DNA of 64,000 bases from Pseudomonas lijiangensis (lineage in GTDB: Bacteria > Pseudomonadota > Gammaproteobacteria > Pseudomonadales > Pseudomonadaceae): the NCBI RefSeq assembly GCF_018968705.1, contig NZ_CP076668.1:4351001-4415000 (forward strand), given 5' to 3'. The notes beneath the pieces were generated by a model that saw only the letters and a program-made list of their open reading frames with translations, was not told the DNA's origin and did no database searches. This document shows, in pieces, positions 47,657 to 56,971 of the stretch (within the stretch, counting starts at the first letter, position 1; each line of letters starts with the position of its first letter). Position numbers and translations under genes: made by a program.

Positions 47657-47971
47657 TTATGGGCGTTTGGGAGTCGTGTTCTGGTTGTTCTGGATGGTCG
47701 GGCTGGGCTGTGGCTGCCGGGTTGGATAGCCATTGCGGATCCCGCCGTTTTCCAGTGTAGGTTGGCGAGGTGCGGGGACGATGTTGGGTTGCACCTGCGG
47801 CGTGCTGGGCTGGGTGCCCTGGCGACTGTTGGGGTTGGAGCGGTGGATCGGGCTGTTATAGGGGTTGCTGGTAGCCCCGTTGCGGCCCGGCTGATCCTGC
47901 GCCTGGGCAACGCCGATACCTGAAAGGCCCACCAGCATCACCATTGCGAGGTTTCGCACAAAACTGTTCAT
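47657..47971 (-). CDS. Small secreted Pro/Asn/Gln-rich protein
   Basis: A 104-residue protein with a signal peptide ending near AQA-QD (25). The mature part is low-complexity, rich in Pro, Asn, Gln and Arg, with repeated SNP/NPYNSP-like bits and no fold that I recognise. ATG 47971 has GAGG seven bases upstream; a GTG one codon earlier is possible. It lies 50 bases upstream of the dehydrogenase gene on the same strand, perhaps co-transcribed. Confidence 0.65.
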   Translation of the reverse strand: MNSFVRNLAMVMLVGLSGIGVAQAQDQPGRNGATSNPYNSPIHRSNPNSRQGTQPSTPQVQPNIVPAPRQPTLENGGIRNGYPTRQPQPSPTIQNNQNTTPKRP

Positions 47972-48104
47972 CACTTGCCCTCAAGGGAAATGGTTAGGCT
48001 TTGATAGCGATTGGGTTATCAGGTTCGGCCTTGCATGGCAGATGAGCAAGTTTATAAGGAGGGAGTTTGTAACAAGGATGGTCTGAATGCGGTGTCTGAG
48101 GGCC

Positions 48105-48123
48105 TTCGCGAATGAATTCGCTT
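48105..48123. repeat. Single arm, repeat family III
   Basis: TTCGCGAATGAATTCGCTT without its partner, 16 bases before a complete family II REPIN. Confidence 0.75.
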
Positions 48124-48139
48124 AGGCATACGCATCACT

Positions 48140-48230
48140 TGTGGGAGGGGCCTTGGCCGCGACGACCCAGCTTACAGACAACGCATTTTTCAGTACTTCA
48201 TGAAGCTGTCGCGGCCAAGGCCCCTCCCAC
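48140..48230. repeat. REPIN, family II (complete)
   Basis: Arms GTGGGAGGGGCCTTGGCCGC and GCGGCCAAGGCCCCTCCCAC, with a somewhat degraded spacer (ACGCATTTTTCAG). Confidence 0.92.
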
Positions 48231-48269
48231 GGATTACCTTGCCACCTCTCATTTCCCCTACCAAACGAA

Positions 48270-49439
48270 TCAGGCTCGCTGCGGAATACTCGCGGTAAAG
48301 GTCGTGCCATGTTCGGGGTTGGAGAGGACGATCACTTCACCCAGGTGCGCCCGGACAATTTCCCGGACAATGAACAACCCCAGCCCGACACTGCGACTTT
48401 CGGTGTCACTGGCGCTATGCACAGCGGGCTCGAACAGGCTCTCGATCTGCTCGGGCGGTATCGGCTCACCGAAGTTATGCACCGAGAGGCGCATCAGGTG
48501 TGGCTCCAGAGTCGAGGTCACCACGATTTCGCCATCTGCCGAACCGTAGTTGTTGGCGTTGACCACCAGATTGCCGATGACCTGCCCCAGGCGATCAGCA
48601 TCGGCATGGCATGGGCCTTCGCCTTCACGGCGATGAGTGATGACATGGCCGGGGAATGACTGGCGCAACTCTTCGACACTGCGCTCCGTCACGGCATGCA
48701 GATCAATGGCCTGAGGCGTGACCGAAATCCCGCGTCCGACCCTGGCATCGGTGAAGTCCAGCAGGTCGACGATCATGCGCTGGGCGCGGTCGGTCGCATG
48801 GTTGATATGGCCCAGCATGCGTTCCTGTCTTGGCTCCAGTGCGCTGCGACCCAGCAGACCGGAGGCCATCTTGATCGCCGCCAGCGGGTTGCGCAGGTCG
48901 TGACTGAAAATGCTCACCATCTGCTCGGCAAAGATTGCCCGGATTTCCGCCTCGACATGGGCCAGACGCAAGCGGTTGCGGGCCGACGTCAGTTCGGTCT
49001 GGACGCTCATCTGTTGCAGCAGCAGCTCTTCGGCAAGCTTTTGCGCCGACAGCAGCTCACGCTCGTATTTGTTGCGTTCTTCGGCGATAAAAACCGCCAG
49101 CTCATGAAAAAAGGCGCCGTCATGTTCCCGGCGTATGCCGTTGAGCATCATCGGGATGGAGCGACCGTCCGCATGAATCAGCTCAAGTTTGACTTCGGCA
49201 ACCGAACCCCGGGCATGGAGCAATGGCGCCCAGTGGGTCTGATGGAAAATCTTGCCCGCCATGTTCAGCAGGTCTTGAAACCGCCGCCCCAGCAACGCCT
49301 CACGCTCCACACCCAGCCAGACGCAGAAGGTCTGGTTGACCCGCTCGATGGTGCCGTTTTCCCGGGTCAGCAATAAACCACAGGGAGCGCCCTCGAACAG
49401 GTCGTTGCCGTCAGGCACGGCAAGCGCATCAGATGACAT
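48270..49439 (-). CDS. PAS-domain sensor histidine kinase coupled to an RsbQ-like hydrolase
   Basis: Cytosolic kinase of about 389 residues: PAS domain near 10-130 (APCGLLLTRENGTIERVNQTF), a coiled coil near 135-185, the H-box FSHDLRNPLAAIK near 200, and an HATPase with NLVVNANNYGS and GLGLFIVREI. No membrane segment and no receiver. ATG 49439 lies inside the end of the hydrolase gene (11-base overlap); ATG 49448 is an alternative. No response regulator gene is adjacent. The overlap ties its synthesis to the hydrolase, which may make its ligand. Confidence 0.88.
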   Translation of the reverse strand: MSSDALAVPDGNDLFEGAPCGLLLTRENGTIERVNQTFCVWLGVEREALLGRRFQDLLNMAGKIFHQTHWAPLLHARGSVAEVKLELIHADGRSIPMMLNGIRREHDGAFFHELAVFIAEERNKYERELLSAQKLAEELLLQQMSVQTELTSARNRLRLAHVEAEIRAIFAEQMVSIFSHDLRNPLAAIKMASGLLGRSALEPRQERMLGHINHATDRAQRMIVDLLDFTDARVGRGISVTPQAIDLHAVTERSVEELRQSFPGHVITHRREGEGPCHADADRLGQVIGNLVVNANNYGSADGEIVVTSTLEPHLMRLSVHNFGEPIPPEQIESLFEPAVHSASDTESRSVGLGLFIVREIVRAHLGEVIVLSNPEHGTTFTASIPQRA

Positions 49440-50250
49440 GTTCTGCATATCCAAAAGGTTGCAGAAACTCACTCATTGCTGCGACACAGGCCTTCGGAGC
49501 ACTCATATGAGGGTAATGACCCACGTTCTCGATCACGCGCAATGTACTGTTCTCAATGACACGGTTGAGGTATTCCCCCACCTGAACGGGAACGATCATG
49601 TCATCACTGCATTGCAGAATCAGGGTCTGGCTGGAAAAACCCTCAACGTCCTTGCGGTGGTCAGACATGAAGGTCACACGGGCAAACTGCTTGGCAATAT
49701 CGGCATTGGTGCTACAGAAACTGTCAGCCAGTTCCTCGCCCAGTTCAGGCCGGTCGGCAGAGCCCATGAGCGTCGGCGCCATGGTGCTGGACCAGCCCAG
49801 GTAGTTGCTTTCCAGGGTATGGAGCAATGAGTCGATGTCCGTACGGCTGAAACCGCCGACGTAGCCTTCATCATCAAGGTAGCGCGGCGACGGGCCGACC
49901 ATGATGTGCGCGGCAAAACGACCGGGCTCCTGAAGCTCGGCCAGCACGGCGATCATGGCGCTGACCGAGTGCCCGACATGAATCACCGGGCCGGAATTGG
50001 CGAAATCACGGACCACTTCCAGCAGATCGCTGGCATAGCCGCGCAGGGAGGCGTATTTATGCGGGATGTAAGCCGATAGCTCAGACTTGCCGCTGCCTAC
50101 CAGGTCGAACAGCACGACCTTGAAATGCTTGGCAAATACAGGCGCAATAAAGCGCCACATGTTCTGGTTGCAGCCAAAACCGTGAGCAAAAATCAATGTG
50201 GCCGGTCCGTCGCCCATGACGTTTACATTGTTGCGTCGCTGAACCGGCAT
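49429..50250 (-). CDS. RsbQ/KAI2-type alpha/beta hydrolase
   Basis: A 273-residue hydrolase of the RsbQ/D14/KAI2 group. The oxyanion segment is AHGFGCNQNMWR, the nucleophile Ser95 is in GHSVSAM, Asp217 in CSDDMIVP and His245 in GHYPHMS, nearly the same numbers as B. subtilis RsbQ (96, 219, 247). RsbQ works with the PAS phosphatase RsbP in energy-stress signalling and supplies a small hydrophobic molecule to its PAS domain. Here the partner is a PAS kinase. GGAG lies seven bases before the ATG. Confidence 0.9.
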   Translation of the reverse strand: MPVQRRNNVNVMGDGPATLIFAHGFGCNQNMWRFIAPVFAKHFKVVLFDLVGSGKSELSAYIPHKYASLRGYASDLLEVVRDFANSGPVIHVGHSVSAMIAVLAELQEPGRFAAHIMVGPSPRYLDDEGYVGGFSRTDIDSLLHTLESNYLGWSSTMAPTLMGSADRPELGEELADSFCSTNADIAKQFARVTFMSDHRKDVEGFSSQTLILQCSDDMIVPVQVGEYLNRVIENSTLRVIENVGHYPHMSAPKACVAAMSEFLQPFGYAEHVI

Positions 50251-50332
50251 TACGGGCTCCGAGCTTCATGAAGTACTGAGCCGAGATTATCACCCTTCAG
50301 AGAGCCCGCGAAGGACTGATATCACAAAGCCT

Positions 50333-50770
50333 TTATTCTCCGATATCTTCACTCCACAGTTCGGGCTTGCTGGCGATGAAACCGTGCATCATGTGCTGGC
50401 ACGTCGCGTCGTGCAGCACATCGACTTGCACCCCGCGAGAGCGCAACAGTTCTTCCTCGCCCATGAATGTCTCGTTTTCGCCCACGATGACCTTGCCGAT
50501 GCCGTAGAGCAGAATCGCCCCGCTGCACATCGCACAGGGCGACAAGGTGGTGTAGAGCACCGAATCCCGGTAGACGCTGGCAGGCTGGCGGCCGGCGTTT
50601 TCCAGTGCGTCCATCTCGCCATGCTTGATGGCGCTGCCCTCCTGAACCCGGCGATTGTGTCCACGGCCAATGATCTTGCCATCGTGAACGATGACCGAAC
50701 CGATAGGAATCCCGCCCTCAGCCAATCCCTGTTGCGCCTCGTCAATGGCGGCCTGCATGAATAGGTCCAT
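50333..50770 (-). CDS. Cytosine/nucleoside deaminase, FCY1-like
   Basis: Zinc deaminase of 145 residues. The zinc site is His50 in HGEMDAL with catalytic Glu52, and Cys79/Cys82 in PCAMCSGAI. It resembles yeast cytosine deaminase FCY1 to its very end (LYTTLSPC, VGEN, RG-V-V, final EDIGE) more than it does bacterial TadA or GuaD. Probable product is uracil from cytosine. AGGAAAA lies close before the ATG. Neighbours give no pathway link. Confidence 0.88.
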   Translation of the reverse strand: MDLFMQAAIDEAQQGLAEGGIPIGSVIVHDGKIIGRGHNRRVQEGSAIKHGEMDALENAGRQPASVYRDSVLYTTLSPCAMCSGAILLYGIGKVIVGENETFMGEEELLRSRGVQVDVLHDATCQHMMHGFIASKPELWSEDIGE

Positions 50771-50805
50771 GGTGTTTTCCTCGCTTTCGCTGTTTCTTTC
50801 AATAC

Positions 50806-51312
50806 CTAGCGGGCGAGCGACTTCTGCGCATTGCCCAGTGCTTGGGCAACGAAGGTCTTCAGCAGTTCGGACGAACGCTCCTTCATCCGGGCGCTGACTT
50901 CGTTGTTTCTGGCCTTGAGTTTGTTCATCAAGGGCAAGGAGCCGCTGCCTTCATTGAGGGACTGCAATTCCTGCGCCGAAAAGGACTGGGCGTAGGCGGA
51001 CGCAAGGTTGCGGTCCCATTGCACCTGATAAGTGGGCTGCAGGCGTTGCAGTTCTTTCTGCACCAGATCCTGAGCCTGGATCTTGCCAATCGATTCCACG
51101 ATGCTGCCAAAGGTGACGGTGCGTGAAGCGACCTGATACCCCAGCCAGCCCAGACTGTCCCCCAGGCGACGCTCCTGAACGAACAGCAGCGCCGTCTCGT
51201 CCGCTTCATCGGCATGAGCGTTCTGGGCCAGCGCCCAACTCAACAGCAGGATGCATCCCAGGAACATCAGGCGTGTCCTGGATACAACGGGCAGACCGCG
51301 ATGGTCGTTCAT
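50806..51312 (-). CDS. DUF2059-like secreted protein
   Basis: A 168-residue protein with a signal peptide (MFLGCILLLSWALAQNAHA) and a helical mature domain (VESIGKIQAQDLVQKELQRL, SFSAQELQSL, FVAQALGNAQK) that looks like DUF2059. Function unknown. ATG 51312 has AGGAGGAGG just upstream, a very strong site. The frame is open far upstream (to 51816) but only as a shadow of the acetyltransferase gene. Confidence 0.75.
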   Translation of the reverse strand: MNDHRGLPVVSRTRLMFLGCILLLSWALAQNAHADEADETALLFVQERRLGDSLGWLGYQVASRTVTFGSIVESIGKIQAQDLVQKELQRLQPTYQVQWDRNLASAYAQSFSAQELQSLNEGSGSLPLMNKLKARNNEVSARMKERSSELLKTFVAQALGNAQKSLAR

Positions 51313-51474
51313 GGCCTCCTCCTGAGATGAATTGACAGCACTTTTGAACTTAACAGTTAATCCGCGCTTTACCAGAGTCGGCGTCGTATCCCGGCGATTC
51401 ATGCCGCTATCAGGAATATCTGTCTGCCAGGGCGATGATTTATGCTTGCCCGCCTCGAAGACCAGAGCCCGATC

Positions 51475-51888
51475 ATGTCCGACATTCAGTTCAGCACCCT
51501 GCCCGACACCTGCCGCCCTTTGCTGGACAAGTTCTACCGCGAACACAAGTCCTCCATGCGCGCTGTGCCTCGCGGAACGCTGTGGGTGGCGAAGCAAACG
51601 CAGATCGTCGGCGCTCTTTGCCTGAGCGAAGTCGCTGACGGGCATTGGCTGACGGGGCTGTTCGTGGACCCGCAACAGCGTAGCCAAGCGATTGCTCGCC
51701 GTTTGATCGGCCATGCAGTGGAACCATTGAACGGTCCGGTCTGGCTGTTCTGCCATCCGGACCTTCAGGCGTTCTATGCAGTGAGCGGTTTCGAGACGGC
51801 CCAGAGGCTGCCGCATTCACTGGGGGAAAAGTTCATGCGCTTCAGCCGCAGCAAGGCGCTGGTTGCCTTGTGCCGGACCGGCGCCTGA
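51475..51888 (+). CDS. GNAT-family acetyltransferase
   Basis: A 137-residue acetyltransferase: WVAKQTQIVGALCLSEV, LTGLFVDPQQRSQAIARRLI (acetyl-CoA loop of the form Q-x-x-x-A/G) and FYAVSGFE near the end. Substrate unknown. ATG 51475 is preferred over 51442. It converges on def with a one-base gap. Confidence 0.82.
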   Translation: MSDIQFSTLPDTCRPLLDKFYREHKSSMRAVPRGTLWVAKQTQIVGALCLSEVADGHWLTGLFVDPQQRSQAIARRLIGHAVEPLNGPVWLFCHPDLQAFYAVSGFETAQRLPHSLGEKFMRFSRSKALVALCRTGA

Positions 51889-51889
51889 G

Positions 51890-52429
51890 TCATTCGTCGG
51901 CGTTGGGGTCCATGTCCGGGAACATGACCTCGATAAAGCCGAACTTGCTGAAATCCGTGATCCGCGAAGGGTACAGACGACCGATCAGGTGATCGCATTC
52001 GTGCTGAACCACGCGGGCATGAAACCCCTGGGCGGTGCGCTGGATCGGCTGGCCGTCCGGGTCGAAGCCTTCGTAGCGAATGCTCTGGTAACGATCGACC
52101 ATGCCTCGCAGGCCGGGCACCGAAAGACAACCTTCCCAGCCTGCTTCAAGGGTCGGGCTCAAAGGCGTGATCAGCGGGTTGAGCAGGATGGTCTGGGGCA
52201 CGGCTTCGGCCTGGGGATAGCGCTCGCTGCGCTCGAAACCGAATATCACCAGTTGCAGATCGACACCGATCTGCGGTGCCGCAAGGCCGACGCCGCCGAC
52301 ACTTTCCATAGTCTCGAACATGTCGGCAATCAGCGTCTTGAGTTCGCTGCTGCCGAACATCTCGCGGGGCACGGGAGGCGCGATGCGCAGCAAGCGCTCG
52401 TCGCCCATCTTCAGAATCTTGCGGATCAT
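51890..52429 (-). CDS. def: Peptide deformylase
   Basis: Removes the N-formyl group from new proteins. The 179-residue enzyme has all three motifs: GVGLAAPQ (46-53), EGCLS with metal ligand Cys101, and HECDH with ligands His143 and His147 and catalytic Glu144. It stands apart from fmt, so it is a second, standalone deformylase copy of the kind common in pseudomonads. ATG 52429. Confidence 0.95.
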   Translation of the reverse strand: MIRKILKMGDERLLRIAPPVPREMFGSSELKTLIADMFETMESVGGVGLAAPQIGVDLQLVIFGFERSERYPQAEAVPQTILLNPLITPLSPTLEAGWEGCLSVPGLRGMVDRYQSIRYEGFDPDGQPIQRTAQGFHARVVQHECDHLIGRLYPSRITDFSKFGFIEVMFPDMDPNADE

Positions 52430-52475
52430 GATGAGTGTCGGTCTCTCGAACGAAAAGGCGATTCTGGACCCTGAT

Positions 52476-53438
52476 TCAGGATTCGTCAGCCTTTAATGTG
52501 CTGTGTACCGAATGATCGCGCCCCAGCCCCGAAACATGCTGTTTGGCGGTGGAGTCCACGCCATTGTCGCCGGCTTCTTTTTCACCGGCATCCTTGCCTT
52601 CCTGGGACATGTGCTCGATCACCGCATTCATTTCCGCCCCCAGCAGCAACACCGCGGCCGAAATGTAGAAATACAGCAACAGCACAATGATTGCGCCGAT
52701 GCTGCCGTACATGGCGTTGTAGTCGGCAAAGGTCTTGACGTAGAAACCGAACCCCAGGGAAGCGATGATCCACACCACCACGGCCAGCACGGAGCCTGGG
52801 GTAATGAAGCGGAATTCCTGTTTCACGTCGGGCATGACGTAGTAGATCAAGGCCACGGCAACCATCAGCAGCAGGATGATCATCGGCCAGCGCAATACGG
52901 TCCACAGTGTGACGATGAAGTCTTCCATGCCGATCTGCGAAGCGAACCAGCTCATGACCTGCGGGCCGACCACCATGAAACCGGCTGCGGCCAGCAGCAT
53001 GCCGGCAATGCCCACGGTGTAGAGAATCGATAGCGGAAAACGCTTCCAGATGGGGCGCCCTTCGACCACGTCGTAGGCCGCATTCATGGCGCTCATCATC
53101 AGGCGTACGCCAGCTGAAGCGGTCCACAGCGCAATGACGATACCGATGGACAGCAGGCCGCCCTTGGATTGCTGCAACTGGTCGATCACCGGGTTGACCT
53201 GTTCCAGCGCCTGGGGCGGCAGAACCAGTTCCGATTGCAGGCGCAGCCAGGAAAAGAAATCCGGCAAGTGCAGGAAACCGATCAGGGCAATGAGGAACAG
53301 CAGGAACGGAAACAGCGAGAACAGCATCTGGTAGGCCAGTGCCGACGCGTAAGTAGACATCTCGTCATCGAGAAATTCGGTGACGGTACGAACCATCACT
53401 TTGCCCAGTGGCAATTGACGCATGTGAGGAAAGATCAT
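52476..53438 (-). CDS. YihY/BrkB-family membrane protein
   Basis: A 320-residue inner-membrane protein with six predicted helices. Family marks: [21 protein letters not shown] near 32-52, [14 protein letters not shown] near 130, ASLGFGFYV and [29 protein letters not shown] in the last helices. The tail of about 45 residues is acidic and polar. Often misnamed ribonuclease BN; no nuclease motif is seen. AAGGAG lies six bases before the ATG. Confidence 0.92.
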   Translation of the reverse strand: MIFPHMRQLPLGKVMVRTVTEFLDDEMSTYASALAYQMLFSLFPFLLFLIALIGFLHLPDFFSWLRLQSELVLPPQALEQVNPVIDQLQQSKGGLLSIGIVIALWTASAGVRLMMSAMNAAYDVVEGRPIWKRFPLSILYTVGIAGMLLAAAGFMVVGPQVMSWFASQIGMEDFIVTLWTVLRWPMIILLLMVAVALIYYVMPDVKQEFRFITPGSVLAVVVWIIASLGFGFYVKTFADYNAMYGSIGAIIVLLLYFYISAAVLLLGAEMNAVIEHMSQEGKDAGEKEAGDNGVDSTAKQHVSGLGRDHSVHSTLKADES

Positions 53439-53622
53439 GGCGTCTCCTTGCGCTAAACCCTTTTACATTATATCGCCGGGCCGACAGTTGCGATTATGCG
53501 GCTGCCCATGTGCCAACAGTGTTGCAGTGGCGTCAAATGGACTGAGCGCGCTGTAAAAGGTTTCAAGCCATGATGGATAAAGGCCATCTCGGCGATGACC
53601 TCTATCCGGTTTTCCTGTGAAA

Positions 53623-53814
53623 CTACGCTTTGTCTACGCCCTTTTTCACGGCGTCCTTGGCTTTACCCTTGAGTTGCTGGGCTTCGCCCTTGAGCTCCTG
53701 GGCTTTGCCTTCGGCCTTCAAACTGGAGTTATCGGTTGCCTTGCCGATGCCTTGCTTCACGTTGCCGATTGCTTCGTTGGCCATGCCTTTGATTTTATCG
53801 CCAGTACTACTCAT
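53623..53814 (-). CDS. CsbD-family stress protein
   Basis: A 63-residue Lys/Gly/Gln-rich protein with CsbD signature KIKGMANEAIGNVKQGIGKA and the repeated heptads KAEGKAQELKG, EAQQLKGKAKD. Members are induced by stress and stationary phase. ATG 53814 has GGGAG seven bases upstream. Confidence 0.9.
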   Translation of the reverse strand: MSSTGDKIKGMANEAIGNVKQGIGKATDNSSLKAEGKAQELKGEAQQLKGKAKDAVKKGVDKA

Positions 53815-54034
53815 GAAGTATCTCCCGGGTCTTGAAGACCGTTCTGGAATCAAATGTCGTAACCTCGACACCATGATTGACCGGGGGCAATTGAGCAGAG
53901 TTTCAATTATTTTCTGACCAAAGCATGCCGTTCGTCCGCTGATGGGCAGGCCTTGTTTACGGTGTTTGTGCGAGAATGCGCGTCGCAGTCAGTCTGTGCC
54001 CGGCACACTGAACAAACCGATTCACAGGAACGTT

Positions 54035-54415
54035 ATGAAACTCGATAAAAAGCTGGCCATCGCACGCAGGAACCAGGATCTGGGCGGCGCAGTGCTGGGC
54101 ATCAACAACACCCATTTCGCCATTCTGGACACCAAGCGCAACATCTGGTGGTTCGACCTGCCTGTGACACGCCTGCAAGTGGGCCAGTACGAGTGGCTGC
54201 ATCTGCTGCTGCACACGCCTGCGACCGATCAGTTGCTGCACCTGAAGGTGACCACCGTGTTCATGCGCGATCACATGGAAGGCCTGGAAGTACGCAACGC
54301 CGGCAAACGCAAGCCGACCGTGAGCCTGGAACTGAGCGCCGACAAGGACTCGTTCCTCAAAGACATGCGCCCCAAGGGCAGCAACCTGAGCTTTGCGGGT
54401 TTTCTGCAGAAGTAA
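54035..54415 (+). CDS. Conserved protein of unknown function
   Basis: A 126-residue soluble protein, all compact beta-rich sequence (ILDTKRNIWWFDLP, QYEWLHLLLHTPATDQLLHLKV). I do not recognise a family. ATG 54035 has AGGAA close upstream; the frame is open to 53942 without support. It converges on the DUF2177 gene with a five-base gap. Confidence 0.75.
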   Translation: MKLDKKLAIARRNQDLGGAVLGINNTHFAILDTKRNIWWFDLPVTRLQVGQYEWLHLLLHTPATDQLLHLKVTTVFMRDHMEGLEVRNAGKRKPTVSLELSADKDSFLKDMRPKGSNLSFAGFLQK

Positions 54416-54420
54416 GGCGT

Positions 54421-54822
54421 TCAGGCCAGGCGGCGTGTCGCCAGATACCCCGCCGTTGCGGCCAGGGCTGAAACCACGGTTCCCCAGGCCAGATCGACAA
54501 GGGCCAACTGTGCCGGCCAGCCTTGCAAGGTCGCCCAGTTGGTCAGATCGTAAGTGCCGTAGGCGATCAGCCCCAACAGCCCGCCATAGAGGCTGGCATG
54601 CCCAGTGCGTTGCACCTTGAGCGCGGGCAGGACCGCGAATATCACCAGCCCCGCCCCATACAACAGATAGAACACCAGCGCAGGCCCGAGCAGTGGCGTG
54701 GCCAGCATCAGCGACCCGAGCCAGTCCCGGTAGGTCGAGCCCATGAGCAATCCCAGCCAGACACCGTCCAGGATCAGAAAAGCCAGAAGCGTACCGAAGT
54801 AAGCCGTGAGGATTTTTTTCAT
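54421..54822 (-). CDS. DUF2177 membrane protein
   Basis: A 133-residue membrane protein with four predicted helices (LTAYFGTLLAFLILDGVWLG, ALVFYLLYGAGLVIFAVLPA, GGLLGLIAYGTYDLTNWATL, LVDLAWGTVVSALAATAGY). These match DUF2177, whose role is unknown. It lies 14 bases downstream of cvfB on the same strand, probably one transcript. Confidence 0.88.
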   Translation of the reverse strand: MKKILTAYFGTLLAFLILDGVWLGLLMGSTYRDWLGSLMLATPLLGPALVFYLLYGAGLVIFAVLPALKVQRTGHASLYGGLLGLIAYGTYDLTNWATLQGWPAQLALVDLAWGTVVSALAATAGYLATRRLA

Positions 54823-54836
54823 GGGCGCACCCTGTA

Positions 54837-55673
54837 TCAGGTCAGTTCGATACGGTCAGGGTGAATCACAATCTGACCTTGTTTATACAAGGCACCAATC
54901 GCTTTCTTGAAGTTCCCTTTACTGACACCGAACAAGCCGCTGATGACCTGCGGATCGCTCTTGTCGCTGACCGGCAGCACGCCGTTGCTCTCACGCAGCT
55001 TGGCGAGAATCTTGGAGTTCAGGCTGTCAGCGGCTTCAGCACCCACGGGTTGCAGGCTCAGGCTGATATTGCCATCGGAGCGGACTTCCTTGATGAAGCC
55101 TTTTTCCTGTTTGCCAGGGCGCAGGAACTTGAACACTTCGTTCTTGTGGATCAGGCCCCAGTGCTTGTTGTTGATGATCGCCTTGAAGCCCATGTCGGTG
55201 GCTTCGGCAACCAGCAGGTCGACTTCCTGCCCAGCGCTGTAATTGGCCGGTGTCTTGTCCAGGTAACGATCCAGGCGCGCAGTGGCGGTGATGCGGCGCG
55301 TTTTCTTGTCCAGATAGACATGCACCACACAATAATCACCGGCCTGCAGAGTGCGCTTTTCTTCGGAGTACGGCAGCAGCAGGTCCTTGGGCAGCCCCCA
55401 GTCCAGAAACACGCCGATGCTGTTGACCTCGACCACCTTGAGGCTGGCGAACTCACCGACCTGAACCTTGGGTTTTTCAGTGGTGGCGAGCAGCTTGTCC
55501 TCGCTGTCCAGATAGACGAAAACGTTGAGCCAGTCTTCATCTTCAGAAGGGATATCCTTGGGGATATACCGATTGGGCAGCAGGATTTCGCCATCCGGCC
55601 CACCGTCCAGGTACAGACCGAAGTTGGTGTGCTTGACCACTTGCAAGCTGTTGTAACGCCCGATTAAAGCCAT
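54837..55673 (-). CDS. cvfB: CvfB-like S1-domain RNA-binding protein
   Basis: A 278-residue protein with tandem S1-like folds (VVKHTNFGLYLDGGPDGEIL, VEVNSIGVFLDWGLPKDLLL, VAEATDMGFKAIINNKHWGLIH) and a C-terminal winged helix (ISGLFGVSKGNFKKAIGALY). This is the CvfB/YitL layout; CvfB binds RNA and affects virulence-gene expression in Staphylococcus. Its role in Pseudomonas is less known. ATG 55673. Confidence 0.9.
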   Translation of the reverse strand: MALIGRYNSLQVVKHTNFGLYLDGGPDGEILLPNRYIPKDIPSEDEDWLNVFVYLDSEDKLLATTEKPKVQVGEFASLKVVEVNSIGVFLDWGLPKDLLLPYSEEKRTLQAGDYCVVHVYLDKKTRRITATARLDRYLDKTPANYSAGQEVDLLVAEATDMGFKAIINNKHWGLIHKNEVFKFLRPGKQEKGFIKEVRSDGNISLSLQPVGAEAADSLNSKILAKLRESNGVLPVSDKSDPQVISGLFGVSKGNFKKAIGALYKQGQIVIHPDRIELT

Positions 55674-55979
55674 TTGCAGATACCCTCATTACGTGGGCGG
55701 CATTCTACCCGACTTTGCGCCTGCATTCGCGCTGCACACCGCATGCGCTGCCCGTCCGGGCCCCGCTCGTCAGTTGCCATGGTCAGCAGAAACTTTCGGC
55801 AGCCATCGCGCCTCGCCCCAACTCTTCATTAAAAACAGCCAGTTAAGCGCGTAATGACACGTCTCGATGCGTGTCGAGCCTGTCCGCTCATGCCACTCAA
55901 GCCCCAGATAAGCCAGCAGGAACCCGCCCTTTCCTGTACGATGGCTGGCCGTACGAAGTTTATGAAGGTTATGGCAGTC

Positions 55980-56159
55980 ATGCGTATCAAGGCATCCCAC
56001 ACCAAAGCAAAACCAGCTCCAGCCGTTGAAACGAGCGATTCGATCAATGCCCAGATCGCAGCTTTCCTCAAGTCCGGCGGCGAAATCCAGCAAATCGCCA
56101 AAGGCGTGAGCGGCCAGACCTTTACCCCGTCCAAGCACATCAACCTCGGCAAGAAGTAA
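55980..56159 (+). CDS. Small basic protein of unknown function
   Basis: About 59 residues: a Lys/Pro-rich start, then SINAQIAAFLKSGGEIQQIAKGVSG-type sequence and a basic end. The FL-x-x-GG-x-IQ element resembles the C-terminal part of the RNA polymerase binder SutA, which is only a hint. ATGs at 55962 and 55971 are alternative starts; AAGG lies 11 bases before 55980. The 300 bases before it hold no other gene. Confidence 0.6.
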   Translation: MRIKASHTKAKPAPAVETSDSINAQIAAFLKSGGEIQQIAKGVSGQTFTPSKHINLGKK

Positions 56160-56311
56160 TTCTCCCCGACTGCTTTGCGGTTTCTATGCGCCTTGCCAAA
56201 ACAGGGCGCTAGCTACACCTCCCGTCTCACTGCTAATCTCCTTCGGTATCTCCAAACCAAGAGCAGGAAACGCTCTGGTAGCAGACCCCTTTTGCTTTGC
56301 GGAATGCTTGA

Positions 56312-56827
56312 ATGAAGAACTGGATGCTTTTCGGCGCTCTGATTTACCTCGGTGGTTGTGCCTCGCAGCATTGCGAAAACGGCCCCAATGAAAATCCCCA
56401 CACTGACAGCCAGTGCCGTGCAGGCCACTTGCTGTATCAGCACGACATGCTTCAGGCCAAGCTGCTGATCAGCGAAGCGGATCGTGAAAACTATGAACTG
56501 GCAGAAGCCATGCTGCGACGCGCCGCCATCGACGATGCTTCCGGCGAAGCCGAGTTCTATCAGGCGATACTGCTGATTCGCGAACAGGCCGATCAGAAGC
56601 AGATCATCGATCTGTTGCAGACTGCGGCCGACAAATACAAGCATCCTCTGGCCATTGCCCTGCTCTCCCAGCAACTGAGCATGAGCGATCCGGAAAAGTC
56701 CGAACGCTATCGCGCCGAGTATGCCGAGCTGGATGTTGCCAAGAGCGGCTACCCCTCGTTCGAGCAGGCTCTGGTAGTGATTCGCGGGCTGGTCATCCCG
56801 CCCGGCGAGACAACGGCCAGCAACTGA
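56312..56827 (+). CDS. Lipoprotein of unknown function
   Basis: A 171-residue protein with a lipobox (YLGGC, Cys16) and a mature part of alpha-helical repeats like Sel1/TPR (YELAEAMLRRAAIDDASGEAEF, IDLLQTAADKYKHPLAIALL). Probably a periplasmic protein anchored to a membrane. ATG 56312. No operon partner. Confidence 0.8.
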   Translation: MKNWMLFGALIYLGGCASQHCENGPNENPHTDSQCRAGHLLYQHDMLQAKLLISEADRENYELAEAMLRRAAIDDASGEAEFYQAILLIREQADQKQIIDLLQTAADKYKHPLAIALLSQQLSMSDPEKSERYRAEYAELDVAKSGYPSFEQALVVIRGLVIPPGETTASN

Positions 56828-56971
56828 CGCTCCTGCGGATCGACGAACGGTCCGCATCCCCGGCATTTCATCGGTATGCTTGCGAGGCTCTAGCTCGCGG
56901 CTTGTGTCGGGCCCTGCGCCGATTTCGATACGCCATTATGACCACACTCCTCGACGCACAAGGAGTGAGCC

